From Salmonirosea aquatica (GTDB taxonomy: Bacteria > Bacteroidota > Bacteroidia > Cytophagales > Spirosomataceae), in the NCBI RefSeq assembly GCF_009296315.1, contig NZ_WHLY01000002.1, forward strand, positions 3,330,501 through 3,394,500: DNA of 64,000 nucleotides, in the 5' to 3' direction. Below, in pieces: positions 43,744-55,239 of the stretch; the stretch's first letter is position 1; the number at the start of each line of letters is the position of its first letter. A program made the translations under genes and the position numbers. The notes beneath the pieces are model-generated. The model was not told the DNA's origin. It saw only the letters and a program-made list of their open reading frames with translations, and did no database searches.

Positions 43744-43761
43744 TCCCAGTAGAATAACTAA

Positions 43762-46038
<2,277 letters not shown>

Positions 46039-46075
46039 TCCAGCGCCTTTCGGCGCAACGTAGCCATTTATTGAG

Positions 46076-46110
46076 AAGAGGTAGTCTGGCAACGGACTAC
46101 CTCTTTTTTT
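46076..46110 (+). terminator. Rho-independent terminator of katG
   Basis: AGAGGTAGTC (46077-46086) pairs with GACTACCTCT (46095-46104) around an 8-nt loop and runs into seven T. Confidence 0.9.
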
Positions 46111-46214
46111 GATCTATTGCCGTCTTGAACTTTGAAAGTTAATTGCTCGGGCTTTCGATTTACCTCCCGGTTTACAGATTTCCTACCTATCTTGCTCCTA
46201 CCTAGCTAATTTCC

Positions 46215-47262
46215 ATAAACTTATCCGACCCCGAATACAAATCCTGGCTGATTGAACTGAAAGCCAAAATCCGCTCCGTGCAGCTGAAAGCCGCCATAGC
46301 GGTCAATTCCGCCCTGATTGAATTCTACTGGGAGCTGGGAAAAATGATCGAGGAAAGGCATACGGGTTATGGAAGTCAATTCTTGGACGTACTGTCCAAA
46401 GACCTGAAATCTGAGTTTCCTGAAATGAATGGTCTGTCCGTTCGCAACTTGAAGTATGCGCGGCAATTTTATCTTTTTCACAGTCCTCAAATTCGGCAAC
46501 AGCCTGTTGCCGAATTTAGCCAACAGCCTGTTGCCCAAATTCCTTGGGGGCATAATATATTAATTATCAGCAAATCGCGTGATATTAAAGAGGCGAATTT
46601 CTATCTGCAACAAACGCTGGAAAACAACTGGAGCCGGGATGTACTGGCCTTGCAGATCAAATCCCGACTCTACGAACGACAGGGCAAAGCGATCACAAAT
46701 TTCAAACATACCCTCCCTACACCCCAATCCGAGTTGGCCGAGCAAACTCTCAAAGATCCGTACATCTTTGACTTCATGACCATGTCTGCGCCGTACAAGG
46801 AGCGGGATATCGAAAATCAACTGGTTTCGCACGTCATGAAGTTTCTGCTGGAACTGGGCAAAGGCTTTGCATTTCTCGGCCAGCAATACCATCTGGAAGT
46901 GGCTGGCAATGATTATTACCTCGACTTACTCTTTTACCACACCAAGCTGAAATGCCACGTGGTCATCGAGCTGAAAAATACCAGGTTCATTCCCGAATAC
47001 GCCGGTAAACTCAATCGCTCCGGCGACCCGGTTTTACCTGTCGGCGGTGGATACCTTAGTGAAAGAACCAGACGATAAGCCAACGATTGGCATCCTGCTC
47101 TGCCGGGATAAAAACAACGTGGAGGCCGAGTTTGCCCTGCGCGACCTCAACAAACCTATGGGTGTAAGTGAGTTTCAATTTACGGAAATACTACCCGATG
47201 AACTGAAAAGCAGCCTGCCGACGGTAGAGGAAATCGAGGAAGAGTTGAAGGGGATTGGTTGA
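46215..47262 (+). pseudogene. YhcG/DUF1016 PD-(D/E)XK nuclease, frameshifted
   Basis: The frame encodes the DUF1016 helical domain (VNSALIEFYWELGKMIEERH, GLSVRNLKYARQFYLFH, QIPWGHNILI) and the PDDEXK nuclease domain (YYLDLLFYHTKLKCHVVIELK, with Asp, Glu and Lys in place). After GKLN the frame is lost: 16 extra bases (47016-47031) stand between the codons of GKLN and the expected FYLSAVDTLVKEP, which continues one frame over to a proper end at 47262. The 5' end is also odd. The homologous reading starts at about 46215 with ATA instead of ATG, leaving only an internal GTG at 46278. Both changes point to decay. Intact relatives act near restriction-modification systems. Confidence 0.85.
46497..46535. 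repeat. Internal 24-bp-period duplication in the YhcG remnant
   Basis: CAACAGCCTGTTGCC occurs at 46497-46511 and again at 46521-46535, encoding QQPVAEFS then QQPVAQIP. Each copy is itself almost a palindrome. Confidence 0.75.
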
Positions 47263-47408
47263 TTAATAGATAGTTGCAAATTTGAATTGCATTAGATTAC
47301 CAGTTGCAAACTAGCGATAGCAGGGAGAATTTATTAATCACATACCCCTCAATTTAAGGAAAACGGAATGTGTACATTTTATTTATAACTCAATATTTTT
47401 ACATCATT

Positions 47409-48338
47409 ATGCCCCTCGATTTATCTCAAACCTTAGTAATTGGTGTTTCAACAAGATCTTTGTTTAATCTAGAAGAAGAGAATAGTGTATTTGAGAGCGA
47501 AGGGATTGCTGGTTTTAGAAAATACCAACTCGACCACGAAGATGTTCCATTGGAACCAGGTACTGCTTTTTATCTAGTACAGAGTCTGTTGCAGCTAAAT
47601 ACACAGGCTAGTCAAAGAATTGTAGAAGTTATTGTTATGTCTCGAAACAGCCCAGAAACAGGTGTTCGAGTACTAAATACGATAAAACAATTGGGATTAG
47701 ATATTACAAGGGTAGCTCTGTCAGGGGGTGAACCGCTGGCTCCATATATTGATGCATTTCAAGTAGATTTATTCTTGTCGAAGGATGAAAGTGATGTCCA
47801 GACAGTAATTGATTCAAAGGTGTGCGCAGCAGCAATAATATACGCGCCTCCACAAGAATTTAACCCTAGTGATAATCGAGTAAAAATAGCTTTTGATGCA
47901 GATGCGGTTATTTTTTCAGATGAATCAGAACACAGGTATAAAACCGAAGGAATGGATGCCTTTCATAAATATGAAGCAGAACATGAAGACGATCCTTTGG
48001 CCGAGGGGCCGTTTGCTAAACTTCTAATCAAACTTTCCAAAATTCAAGAAAAATTTCCTTCTGGAATTGAAATGTCCCCGTTAAGAATAGCAATTGTTAC
48101 AGCCCGCAATGCACCTTCACATATGCGCGTGATTCGAACGCTTCGTAAATGGGGGGTATACGTAGATGAAGCCTACTTTATGGGTGGTCTGTCAAAAGAT
48201 AAAGTACTAAGTGCTTTTGGTGCTCATATTTTCTTTGATGATCAAGAAACACATCTTAAGTCTGCTAGCCTGATTGTCCCCTCTGGTAAAGTGCCTTATA
48301 TTAGCAATTCACCTCTCAAATTGTTAGACAAGAAATAA
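47409..48338 (+). CDS. 5'-nucleotidase, cN-I type
   Basis: A cytoplasmic phosphohydrolase predicted to release phosphate from nucleoside 5'-monophosphates. The two halves repeat each other, as is normal in this family. FESEGIAGFRKYQLDHEDVP and YKTEGMDAFHKYEAEHEDDP correspond, as do VMSRNSPETGVRVLNTI and VTARNAPSHMRVIRTL, and DLFLSKDESDV and HIFFDDQETH. The HAD-like Asp residues appear as AFDADAVIFSDESE. I start at the ATG at 47409; an earlier in-frame GTG adds 13 hydrophobic residues. The gene is clearly AT-richer than its neighbours and free of GGTACC, suggesting recent arrival with the YhcG remnant. Confidence 0.85.
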   Translation: MPLDLSQTLVIGVSTRSLFNLEEENSVFESEGIAGFRKYQLDHEDVPLEPGTAFYLVQSLLQLNTQASQRIVEVIVMSRNSPETGVRVLNTIKQLGLDITRVALSGGEPLAPYIDAFQVDLFLSKDESDVQTVIDSKVCAAAIIYAPPQEFNPSDNRVKIAFDADAVIFSDESEHRYKTEGMDAFHKYEAEHEDDPLAEGPFAKLLIKLSKIQEKFPSGIEMSPLRIAIVTARNAPSHMRVIRTLRKWGVYVDEAYFMGGLSKDKVLSAFGAHIFFDDQETHLKSASLIVPSGKVPYISNSPLKLLDKK

Positions 48339-48524
48339 TTCTTTAACTACGAGTTAATATTATATCAACTTCCCCCAACAGGCACTAGGCTCTGCCGAAT
48401 GACTACTACCCCTCAGCCCTCTAGTCAGTCATTTGCCTATCAACCGTCAATGTGATGAAAACTAGCAGAGATAGGTACCAACGTCAATTTTCTACAACCT
48501 GCTGCAAACCAAATACTTTGACTG

Positions 48525-49589
48525 TTATTTTCCCCCTTCCCCCGGCGCAAAGCAAGGTACCACATCCTCGCTAAAATAGGGTTCCTGATCCACCCAAAAC
48601 ATATAGTCCACTTTCAGAAAGTCCCTGGCAAAGGCGTGCAGAACTGATACAAGGTTTTTTCTTTTGGCTACTACCTTGTCGCTTCCGGTGGTACCTACAT
48701 AGTTCCCATCCTGAATGGCAATGCCGATAGGTACCTTATAATCAAACTCGTGCATCATTGCCACGGTATGGTTGAGGTTTCCTTTGCGGGTGTACATCAG
48801 GTCGGGGCCACCCAGGCCCACCCCAATCTGCTCGCCGTAGGCATAGAGCGCGCGCAGGTACCCCTTGTCGTCATAGGGCAACCATTCGCCGGGCATGAAA
48901 TTGGCGTATTGCATTGTTGTTGATTTGGGAAAAGCATTTTTGAGGGATAGCATGTTTGCTTTCAATCCTTGCACATACTTCTCAGGAGTGAAACTTGCAT
49001 CGACTTTCGCCGTTACTCCGATGGCCGTTTCCTGCAGGTTGATCCCTTCTATTTTTCCGTCAAACTCCTTACCCAAAGCCGCCATCAATTGGGCAAACCG
49101 TTTTTGTACTTCGGGATTCCAGCGCTTCGCCACCCATCCTTCCACCTTGCCGTTGTCGTCGAGCTGAGTTACCGTCCCTCCGTCGTATTCCGCAGCAAGC
49201 AGGTAGGCGGGTATTGCTTTGTACTGGGGCGAAAAGGTCGCATCCTGAAACTGGATAAATAATTTCTTCCCGTGGGCTTTGAGGTACTCATAATCTTCCC
49301 GGACGATCGTAAAATCGTACTTGTCCTTCTCCGGCTCCAGCTCCCGCCACGCGTACATGATCTGGGCTCCCTCGAATCGGGCAATCTTCAAAAAGGAATG
49401 ATCGCGGATAGCCTGCCGTTCACGGCCAAAATAGACAAAGTGCTTTATCGCATCTTTTTCCAACGGACAGGTCGCACCCAGGTACTGCTTGTAGGCATCC
49501 ACATACCGATTGGCCAAATTGTTCTTCTGCCCGAACGTATAGGTAGTCTGGCTCACTACTATTAGTGAAGTGAATACCAGGAGCTTCAT
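48525..49589 (-). CDS. Secreted TIM-barrel-like (putative glycosidase) protein
   Basis: An exported protein of 354 residues when started at the ATG at 49589, which yields the signal peptide MKLLVFTSLIVVSQTTYTFG. The layout is that of a barrel glycosidase: AQIMYAWRELEPEKDKYDF near the start is the typical first strand and loop, then KLFIQFQDATFSP, KIEGINLQETAIGV (a Glu in the place of an acid/base) and YMFWVDQEPYF at the end (a Glu in the place of a nucleophile). I cannot name a GH family. It is 58 bp downstream of the M24 peptidase gene and may be co-transcribed. Confidence 0.6.
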   Translation of the reverse strand: MKLLVFTSLIVVSQTTYTFGQKNNLANRYVDAYKQYLGATCPLEKDAIKHFVYFGRERQAIRDHSFLKIARFEGAQIMYAWRELEPEKDKYDFTIVREDYEYLKAHGKKLFIQFQDATFSPQYKAIPAYLLAAEYDGGTVTQLDDNGKVEGWVAKRWNPEVQKRFAQLMAALGKEFDGKIEGINLQETAIGVTAKVDASFTPEKYVQGLKANMLSLKNAFPKSTTMQYANFMPGEWLPYDDKGYLRALYAYGEQIGVGLGGPDLMYTRKGNLNHTVAMMHEFDYKVPIGIAIQDGNYVGTTGSDKVVAKRKNLVSVLHAFARDFLKVDYMFWVDQEPYFSEDVVPCFAPGEGGK

Positions 49590-49646
49590 AATCAGACCAC
49601 TTTTTCGATTTGTCATTTGATTTCTTGTCAAGCTGGAATTTCAAAA

Positions 49647-51008
49647 TTACCGCACATACTCAATCTTGCGCGGTACTGTATAGATTTCCGTCTCCCGCCC
49701 GTCGATGTAACGGAAGCCATTTTTATCAAAGTACCCGTCTTCTTCCAGCATGATGCGGATGGTTTTGTTCCACTCGTCGATTTTCACGGCGGCGTTCAAC
49801 TCGATGGAGTAGGCCGTGTTGGGAAAGAGCGGGTAGTCGCCGGGGCCTTTTACGCCGCCCTGCGCGTCCCACATACCGATGGTAGGTCCGGCCGCGTGGC
49901 CATGCACGCCGATGGGGTGCGTATAAATGCTGCCGTTGATGCCTTCCTTTTCGGATTGGGCCAGGGCATCGAGCAGAATCTGATTGCCGGATTTTCCCGC
50001 TGTAAACTGTTCGGTCAGAATTTCCTGCAAACGATTCCCCTGACGGAAGGCCTTTTTGAGGTAGTCGGGTACCTCCGTCTCGCCGGGTTTCAGGACGTAG
50101 GCGATTTGCTGCTGATCGGTGTTAAGGCGTAGGTAGGTAATCCCAAAATCGGTATGCAGCAGATCGCCGGGCATAATCACCTGCTGGCCGGGCCGCTTGG
50201 AAAAAGTACGCAGGTGATCGAAATTGGTGGCGTCGGCGCGTTGGATGTCCACCGTCGGGTGAAACCACGTATCCAGCCCCAAATCCGTCACGCGCTGCCG
50301 CAGGTACCATACCACATCGTCGGTCGTCGTCACGCCCGGCTGAATCACCTTTTCCGAAAAAGCCTCCTGAATAATCTGGTGCGAAATGCGGCAGATCATG
50401 GGGTAAATGACCATTTCTTTCTCGGTTCGGGTTTCGAGCCAGGCTACCGCGAGGCGGTCGGCCGAAGTCACCCGCGCCTGAAACGGCTTGGGTAGTTTGT
50501 TCATGAACTCTTGCTGCTCGGTGTAGGTGAGCCCGTCGGCGTGGGCGTAGTTTTTGGAGTAGTTGAGCGCAATCTGCTTCGGATTCTTTTGCTGAATCAC
50601 CTTGACCAGCGCATCCCACTGATCGGGGTTGGAACTGATGTCCCACTCGCCTTTCAGCAAAGTACCTACATCGTAGCGGGCAATGGCCAGTTTGTCGAGC
50701 GGCTTGCCTTCGCCCGGATCATAAAATACCATAATCGTCCGCCGCCGCGCCGACAGCCAGGTACTGGGCAGCATGGTTTTCATGACGGGGTCTTCGTTGT
50801 ACTCCCGCGAAATAATCACCCACATATCCACGCCCTCGCGGCGCATGAGCTGTGGCAGCAGATTCTCGAAGCGATCTTCCAGAATGGCATCCACAGTTTC
50901 GGCGCGCTCGCGCTCGTTCAGGATGGTGGGGATGGTTTGGGAAAAGGAAGGAAGGCTCAGGAATAAAAGCAGAAATGTGAGCAGAGGAAAAGTAGAGAAT
51001 GAACGCAT
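49647..51008 (-). CDS. Secreted M24 family metallopeptidase (Xaa-Pro aminopeptidase-like)
   Basis: A pita-bread-fold peptidase with an N-terminal signal peptide (MRSFSTFPLLTFLLLFLSLPSFS). The N-terminal creatinase-like domain (about 25-200, MRREGVDMWVIISREY) is followed by the M24 domain (about 205-453). Metal-ligand positions show as LLHTDFGITY (Asp), HPIGVHGHAAGP (His) and AYSIELNAAV (Glu). One of the two usual Asp ligands is not obvious, so a catalytically altered member is possible. It probably trims proline-containing peptides in the periplasm. Confidence 0.8.
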   Translation of the reverse strand: MRSFSTFPLLTFLLLFLSLPSFSQTIPTILNERERAETVDAILEDRFENLLPQLMRREGVDMWVIISREYNEDPVMKTMLPSTWLSARRRTIMVFYDPGEGKPLDKLAIARYDVGTLLKGEWDISSNPDQWDALVKVIQQKNPKQIALNYSKNYAHADGLTYTEQQEFMNKLPKPFQARVTSADRLAVAWLETRTEKEMVIYPMICRISHQIIQEAFSEKVIQPGVTTTDDVVWYLRQRVTDLGLDTWFHPTVDIQRADATNFDHLRTFSKRPGQQVIMPGDLLHTDFGITYLRLNTDQQQIAYVLKPGETEVPDYLKKAFRQGNRLQEILTEQFTAGKSGNQILLDALAQSEKEGINGSIYTHPIGVHGHAAGPTIGMWDAQGGVKGPGDYPLFPNTAYSIELNAAVKIDEWNKTIRIMLEEDGYFDKNGFRYIDGRETEIYTVPRKIEYVR

Positions 51009-51078
51009 TTACAGGAGTCTGGTTAAGATTGGAATCTAAAAATAAGGATTTGGTTTGATTTAAGTGCTTTTGTAAACC

Positions 51079-51112
51079 ACATGTATAGAAAACCTGCTTT
51101 TTCTATACATGT
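51079..51112. promoter_or_regulatory. Perfect 14-bp inverted repeat upstream of the Fic gene
   Basis: ACATGTATAGAAAA (51079-51092) and TTTTCTATACATGT (51099-51112) are exact inverted copies with a 6-bp spacer. It ends 65 bp before the Fic ATG at 51177, with further TATATA-type repeats between. No T-run follows beyond the arm, so an operator is more likely than a terminator. Confidence 0.65.
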
Positions 51113-51176
51113 CTAGAAGTATATACATAGTAAAAGGGTACTTTGTATATATATTCAATTGCATAAATTATCTTCT

Positions 51177-52298
51177 ATGCCCTTCACGCTTTCTTTTTTG
51201 CCCCCAACGGTTGAGGTAGAAACCCATGCCGTGTTAAGGAAAGCTGCGGCGGCTCATCGGTATCTGGCAGAGCTGAAGGGAATAGCGAGTACAATTCCAA
51301 ACGAATCTATCCTGATCAACACGCTGGTACTTCAGGAGGCCAAAGACAGCTCGGCGGTTGAAAATATTATTACTACCCATGATGATTTATTCAAGGCAGA
51401 ACTTTTTGCTGATGTATCGGAAAGCCAGTCTGCCAAGGAGGTGCAACACTATGCCAGTGCTCTGAAAAAGGGTTTTGCTTTGATTAGACAAAACAAGATA
51501 TTGACCCTGCGACATATTTTGACGGTGCAGGAAGAATTGGAACAAAATCAGGCAGGATTCCGCCGTTTACCAGGCACAACGCTACGCAATCAACAGACTG
51601 GTGAAGTGGTATATACACCTCCGCAGGATCAAGAGGATATTATGCGACTGATGAGTAATCTGGAGGCTTTCATCAATGACGACTCTATGCTGGATGCCGA
51701 CCCTTTGGTCAAGATGGCATTGGTACATTACCAGTTCGAAAGTATCCACCCTTTCTATGACGGCAATGGACGAACTGGCAGAATCTTGAATATTATGTAT
51801 TTGATAATAAAGGATTTGTTGAACCTGCCGACGTTATACCTCAGCCGATACATAATAAAGAGTAAAGGCGAATACTATAGAAGATTGCAGGCAGTGCGGG
51901 ATACTCAAGAATGGGAGGGTTGGATACTCTATATGCTGGAAGGGATAGAACAAACTGCCAAGGAATCCATAGTACTGGTACAGACGGTACGCGATCTGAT
52001 GCAGCACTACAAAGAGGAGTTAAAAACGAAACTCCCCAAACTGTATAGTCAGGATTTGCTCAATAATTTGTTTCGGCATCCCTACACCAAAATTGAATTT
52101 GTGATGGATGATTTGCAGGTATCACGCCTGACCGCCACCCGATATCTCGATTTGCTAACTGAAAAAGGTTTGGTGACTAAGCGGAAGATGGGCAGGAGCA
52201 ATTACTACATCAACGAGCCTCTTCTAACCCTATTCCTGAAAGCAGAGCAGGGTAGTACTTTCTCCGTAATCTCTACAAGTAAAAACTTACCGGAATAG
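51177..52298 (+). CDS. Fic family protein (AMPylator-type) with winged helix
   Basis: Fic proteins usually transfer AMP from ATP to a Ser, Thr or Tyr of a target protein. The catalytic motif HPFYDGNGRTGR starts at His191 and is complete. The self-inhibiting helix motif is present upstream, Ser58 to Asn63 (SSAVEN), matching (S/T)xxxE(G/N), so this is a class II enzyme held inactive until released. The C-terminal 70 residues form a winged helix (VMDDLQVSRLTATRYLDLL, GRSNYYINEPL), suggesting DNA binding and autoregulation. I start at the ATG at 51177; a TTG six codons upstream is possible. It is AT-richer than its surroundings and lacks GGTACC. Confidence 0.9.
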   Translation: MPFTLSFLPPTVEVETHAVLRKAAAAHRYLAELKGIASTIPNESILINTLVLQEAKDSSAVENIITTHDDLFKAELFADVSESQSAKEVQHYASALKKGFALIRQNKILTLRHILTVQEELEQNQAGFRRLPGTTLRNQQTGEVVYTPPQDQEDIMRLMSNLEAFINDDSMLDADPLVKMALVHYQFESIHPFYDGNGRTGRILNIMYLIIKDLLNLPTLYLSRYIIKSKGEYYRRLQAVRDTQEWEGWILYMLEGIEQTAKESIVLVQTVRDLMQHYKEELKTKLPKLYSQDLLNNLFRHPYTKIEFVMDDLQVSRLTATRYLDLLTEKGLVTKRKMGRSNYYINEPLLTLFLKAEQGSTFSVISTSKNLPE

Positions 52299-52326
52299 CC
52301 CCCTCAAATCCTAACGAAATGTTTTC

Positions 52327-54273
52327 ATGAAAAAAAGAAATCTCAATGCGCTTATTCTAATAGCTTTCGGGCTGTTGTTTTCACAAACTACCTTCGCCCA
52401 ATCTCCCGAAACCACCTCCACCTGGAAGGGATTCGAAAAAGTAGATTTCCCCTTTGAAAGTACCACGGCCTGGTACGTAAAGCCCAAGCAGGCGTTGCCC
52501 GGTAATCCGTGGGTGTGGCGGGCGCATTTTCCTACGTGGCACACCGAAATGGACAGCATTTTGCTCAGTCGCGGTTTTCACGTGGCTTATATCAATACCA
52601 ACGATTTGTTCGGGCATCCCAAAGCCATGCGCCTGTGGGATCAGTTTTACGACTACCTGACCACGAAGAAAGACTTTGCACCCAAAGTAGCCCTCGAAGG
52701 GGTAAGCCGGGGTGGACTGTACGTGTATGGTTGGGCCAAGCGCAACCCGAGCAAGGTTAGCTGTATCTACGCCGAGGCACCCGTATGCGACCCCAAAAGC
52801 TGGCCGGGTGGCAAGGGCAAAAGTAAAGGCTCGCCCGAAGACTGGCAACGCTGGCTGGATCTTTACGGCCTGACTGAGGAGACGGCCAAAGATTTCAGGG
52901 ATATTCCGCTCAACGATCTGGCCGGAATGGCCGCTTTCAAAATTCCGGTGCTGCACGTGATTAGCTTGCAGGATAAGCTGGTACCTTCCGACGAAAATAC
53001 GTTTCCGTTGATCGAAAACTACATGAAACTGGGCGGCCCGGCGAGTGAGTATTCCATGAGCCGGGGCGAGCAAATGCTCGAAGGCCACCATTTCCCCATC
53101 GAGCATCCCGAACGCTGGGCGAATTTTATTCAGGAACGCAGCTATCCGGTGCAGAAGGTACTTAGCCGGGATACGTACCTGGAACCCAACCGGGGAGTGG
53201 GCGCGGCGTTGTCAAAATTTCAAAATAAAAAGGTAGGTACCGTAGCCTTCCTGGGTGGGTCGATTACGCACAATCCGGGCTGGCGCAACAAGACGGAACA
53301 GTACTTGCGGGAGCGTTTTCCCGATACCAAATTCGCTTTCATCGCCGCCGGAATTCCGTCGCTGGGAAGTACCCCCCACGCGTTCCGCTTCGGCCGCGAC
53401 GTACTCGCGCAGGGTACCCCCGACTTGCTTTTTGTCGAAAGTGCCGTCAATGACCGCGGCAACGGATTCAGTCGGGAGGCGCAAACCCGGGCGCTGGACG
53501 GTATCATGCGGCAGGCTTACGCAGCCAATCCGGCTATGAGTGTGGTCCTGATGGCTTTCGCGGAGCCGTTCAAAAACGATGATTACGATCAAGGCAAAGA
53601 ACCCGTGGAAGTAGCCGTTCATCGAGAAGTAGCTGAGCACTATGGGGCCGCATTCATCAATCTTGCGCAGGAAATCCACGACCGGATTGCGGCGGGAGAG
53701 CTTACCTGGAAATACGACTTTAAGGATCTGCACCCTTCTCCCTTCGGACAGGAACTCTACTACCAGTCGATCCGGGAACTACTTGAAAAAACGGATTTAA
53801 CCAAATTGCCGGAACCCAACGCCTTGCCCGCGCCGATGGACGCGTTTTCGTATAGTAAAGCGCACTATGTGGCTCTGGAAGAGGCCGTACCTACCAAAGG
53901 CTTCAAGATCGATCCCGTCTGGGAGCCAGACAGGCCGCTAGCCACACGGGCCGGTTTCGTGAAGGTACCCATGCTGGTCGGGGAGAATATCGGCGATTCT
54001 TTTGAGTTGAATTTTACCGGGCGCGGCGTGGGCATTGCCATCGTTTCCGGTCCCGATGCGGGTACTTTGTCGTACCGGATCGACGGAAAAAAAGCCCAGA
54101 CGCTCGATCTGTTTACACGGTGGAGTACCCAGCTGCACCTGCCGTGGTACCTGATGCTGGCCGACACCCTCAAACCCGGCAAGCATACGCTAAAAGTGAC
54201 GATCACAGATACCAAAAATCCGGAGAGTAGGGGGAGCGCCTGCCGGATTGTGTATTTTCTGGTGAATGAGTGA
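52327..54273 (+). CDS. Two-domain secreted esterase: alpha/beta hydrolase fused to SGNH hydrolase
   Basis: An exported protein (signal peptide MKKRNLNALILIAFGLLF to TTFA) with two hydrolase domains. Residues about 35-280 are an alpha/beta hydrolase: nucleophile elbow GVSRGG with Ser127, and His in LEGHHFPIEHPE. Residues about 300-490 are an SGNH/GDSL hydrolase: FLGGSITH with Ser312, VESAVND (the Asn block) and DLHPSPFG with Asp467 and His469. A C-terminal beta domain (about 530-640, SFELNFTGRGVGIAIVSG) looks like a carbohydrate-facing sandwich. The pair suggests removal of two kinds of ester, such as acetyl groups, from a plant polysaccharide; the substrate is inferred only. Confidence 0.85.
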   Translation: MKKRNLNALILIAFGLLFSQTTFAQSPETTSTWKGFEKVDFPFESTTAWYVKPKQALPGNPWVWRAHFPTWHTEMDSILLSRGFHVAYINTNDLFGHPKAMRLWDQFYDYLTTKKDFAPKVALEGVSRGGLYVYGWAKRNPSKVSCIYAEAPVCDPKSWPGGKGKSKGSPEDWQRWLDLYGLTEETAKDFRDIPLNDLAGMAAFKIPVLHVISLQDKLVPSDENTFPLIENYMKLGGPASEYSMSRGEQMLEGHHFPIEHPERWANFIQERSYPVQKVLSRDTYLEPNRGVGAALSKFQNKKVGTVAFLGGSITHNPGWRNKTEQYLRERFPDTKFAFIAAGIPSLGSTPHAFRFGRDVLAQGTPDLLFVESAVNDRGNGFSREAQTRALDGIMRQAYAANPAMSVVLMAFAEPFKNDDYDQGKEPVEVAVHREVAEHYGAAFINLAQEIHDRIAAGELTWKYDFKDLHPSPFGQELYYQSIRELLEKTDLTKLPEPNALPAPMDAFSYSKAHYVALEEAVPTKGFKIDPVWEPDRPLATRAGFVKVPMLVGENIGDSFELNFTGRGVGIAIVSGPDAGTLSYRIDGKKAQTLDLFTRWSTQLHLPWYLMLADTLKPGKHTLKVTITDTKNPESRGSACRIVYFLVNE

Positions 54274-54300
54274 AAAAGCGATTAGCTAATCGCTTTTTTA
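54273..54300. terminator. Bidirectional terminator between convergent genes
   Basis: AGCGATTAGCTAATCGCT is a perfect palindrome flanked by A-run and T-run. It starts at the stop of the esterase gene and reaches into the stop codon of the DUF1338 gene on the other strand. Confidence 0.88.
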
Positions 54301-55203
54301 ATTTTTCCCCGTCTGCGTCGTGTAGGTACTTTCAAAAATCTTGTCGGCATTCCCGGCTTCGAATCCGTCGCGGCGGTGCTTGTGTTGTATCTGATCGGCG
54401 GGCAGGTCGGCGAATTCGGGCAGTACCCTTCGCTCGGCAAACTCTACGTACGAGCCTGAAATGGTGTGTTTTCTTCCTTCGTCAAACTCTGCTTCGATCA
54501 TTTGGGCCACGGTCGAGCTTTGCAGCAGGCCACCGTCGGGACTTTCCTTGATTTTGCCACCCGAGTCGTTGAGTTTGAAACCGTGCCTTTCCAGAAACGC
54601 ATTGAACTCGGCTACGGTATTGAAACCTGCGGGTAAGTTGTGCACACTGATGGTGAAGTGATTGAGGTAATAGCGGTTGTAGATTACCCAGGCGGCGTAT
54701 TCGCTTTCTTTCAACAACGTCTGGTAGTCGCTGAGGGTAGGGGTACGCCACAAAGGCTGGTGCAAAAAAGCATCTACTTCGGCCCCGTTATCAAGATCCA
54801 GGCTGTCTACCGGATCGCTTGTGACTTCCCGGGTGTAGCTATGGATGATACGCTGAGCTTCTTCCGACAAATCCCCGACTCGCAGCTCGCTCACGAAAAT
54901 ACGCGGGTAGTGCGGCTCGGGTGGACTGAACCAGTACGCGTCCAGTTTTTTGCCTTCGAAATGGTAGTAGTCGCGCTTTCGGTAGCCGTAGTGCAGGAAT
55001 ATCTTCTCAAACGAGGCAATACCCAGATGCGGTACACCTAGCGTTCGAAAGGCAATGTGGTCGTTTTCGATATCCTCTGGCTTGTCGATCATCCCTTCGG
55101 AAATCATGGCCTGGATGATGGCCATGACATCAGGTACCCGTTCCTGATAGCGGCTCATGAGGCCGTGCATGACGGTATCGAGTGGAGTGATTGGAGTGTT
55201 CAT
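54298..55203 (-). CDS. DUF1338 family protein (2-oxoadipate dioxygenase/decarboxylase-like)
   Basis: A member of DUF1338, a VOC-like metalloenzyme family. The characterised member (HglS/YdcJ) converts 2-oxoadipate to 2-hydroxyglutarate in lysine breakdown using iron. The conserved metal-site block is at the start: NDHIAFRTLG with His49. A further His is in FTISVHNLPAGF and a Glu block in GSYVEFAERRVLPEF. The length (301 aa) is that of the shorter subfamily, which may have another substrate. It is cytoplasmic, and 36 bp separate it from the next gene. Confidence 0.8.
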   Translation of the reverse strand: MNTPITPLDTVMHGLMSRYQERVPDVMAIIQAMISEGMIDKPEDIENDHIAFRTLGVPHLGIASFEKIFLHYGYRKRDYYHFEGKKLDAYWFSPPEPHYPRIFVSELRVGDLSEEAQRIIHSYTREVTSDPVDSLDLDNGAEVDAFLHQPLWRTPTLSDYQTLLKESEYAAWVIYNRYYLNHFTISVHNLPAGFNTVAEFNAFLERHGFKLNDSGGKIKESPDGGLLQSSTVAQMIEAEFDEGRKHTISGSYVEFAERRVLPEFADLPADQIQHKHRRDGFEAGNADKIFESTYTTQTGKN

Positions 55204-55239
55204 GGGTTTGTTTATTCAGGTACCTATCTATACTAAACC

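Noticed and set aside
47409-48338. Internal duplication of the 5'-nucleotidase as a novel fusion
   Set aside because: The repeat of two HAD-like halves is a normal trait of the cN-I type family.
48339-48524. Possible RNA gene in the gap after the nucleotidase
   Set aside because: No cloverleaf, no conserved RNA motif and no terminator were found.
51140-51150. TACTTTGT as promoter box for the Fic gene
   Set aside because: It has only one base between TA and TTTG instead of two, and no -33 element.
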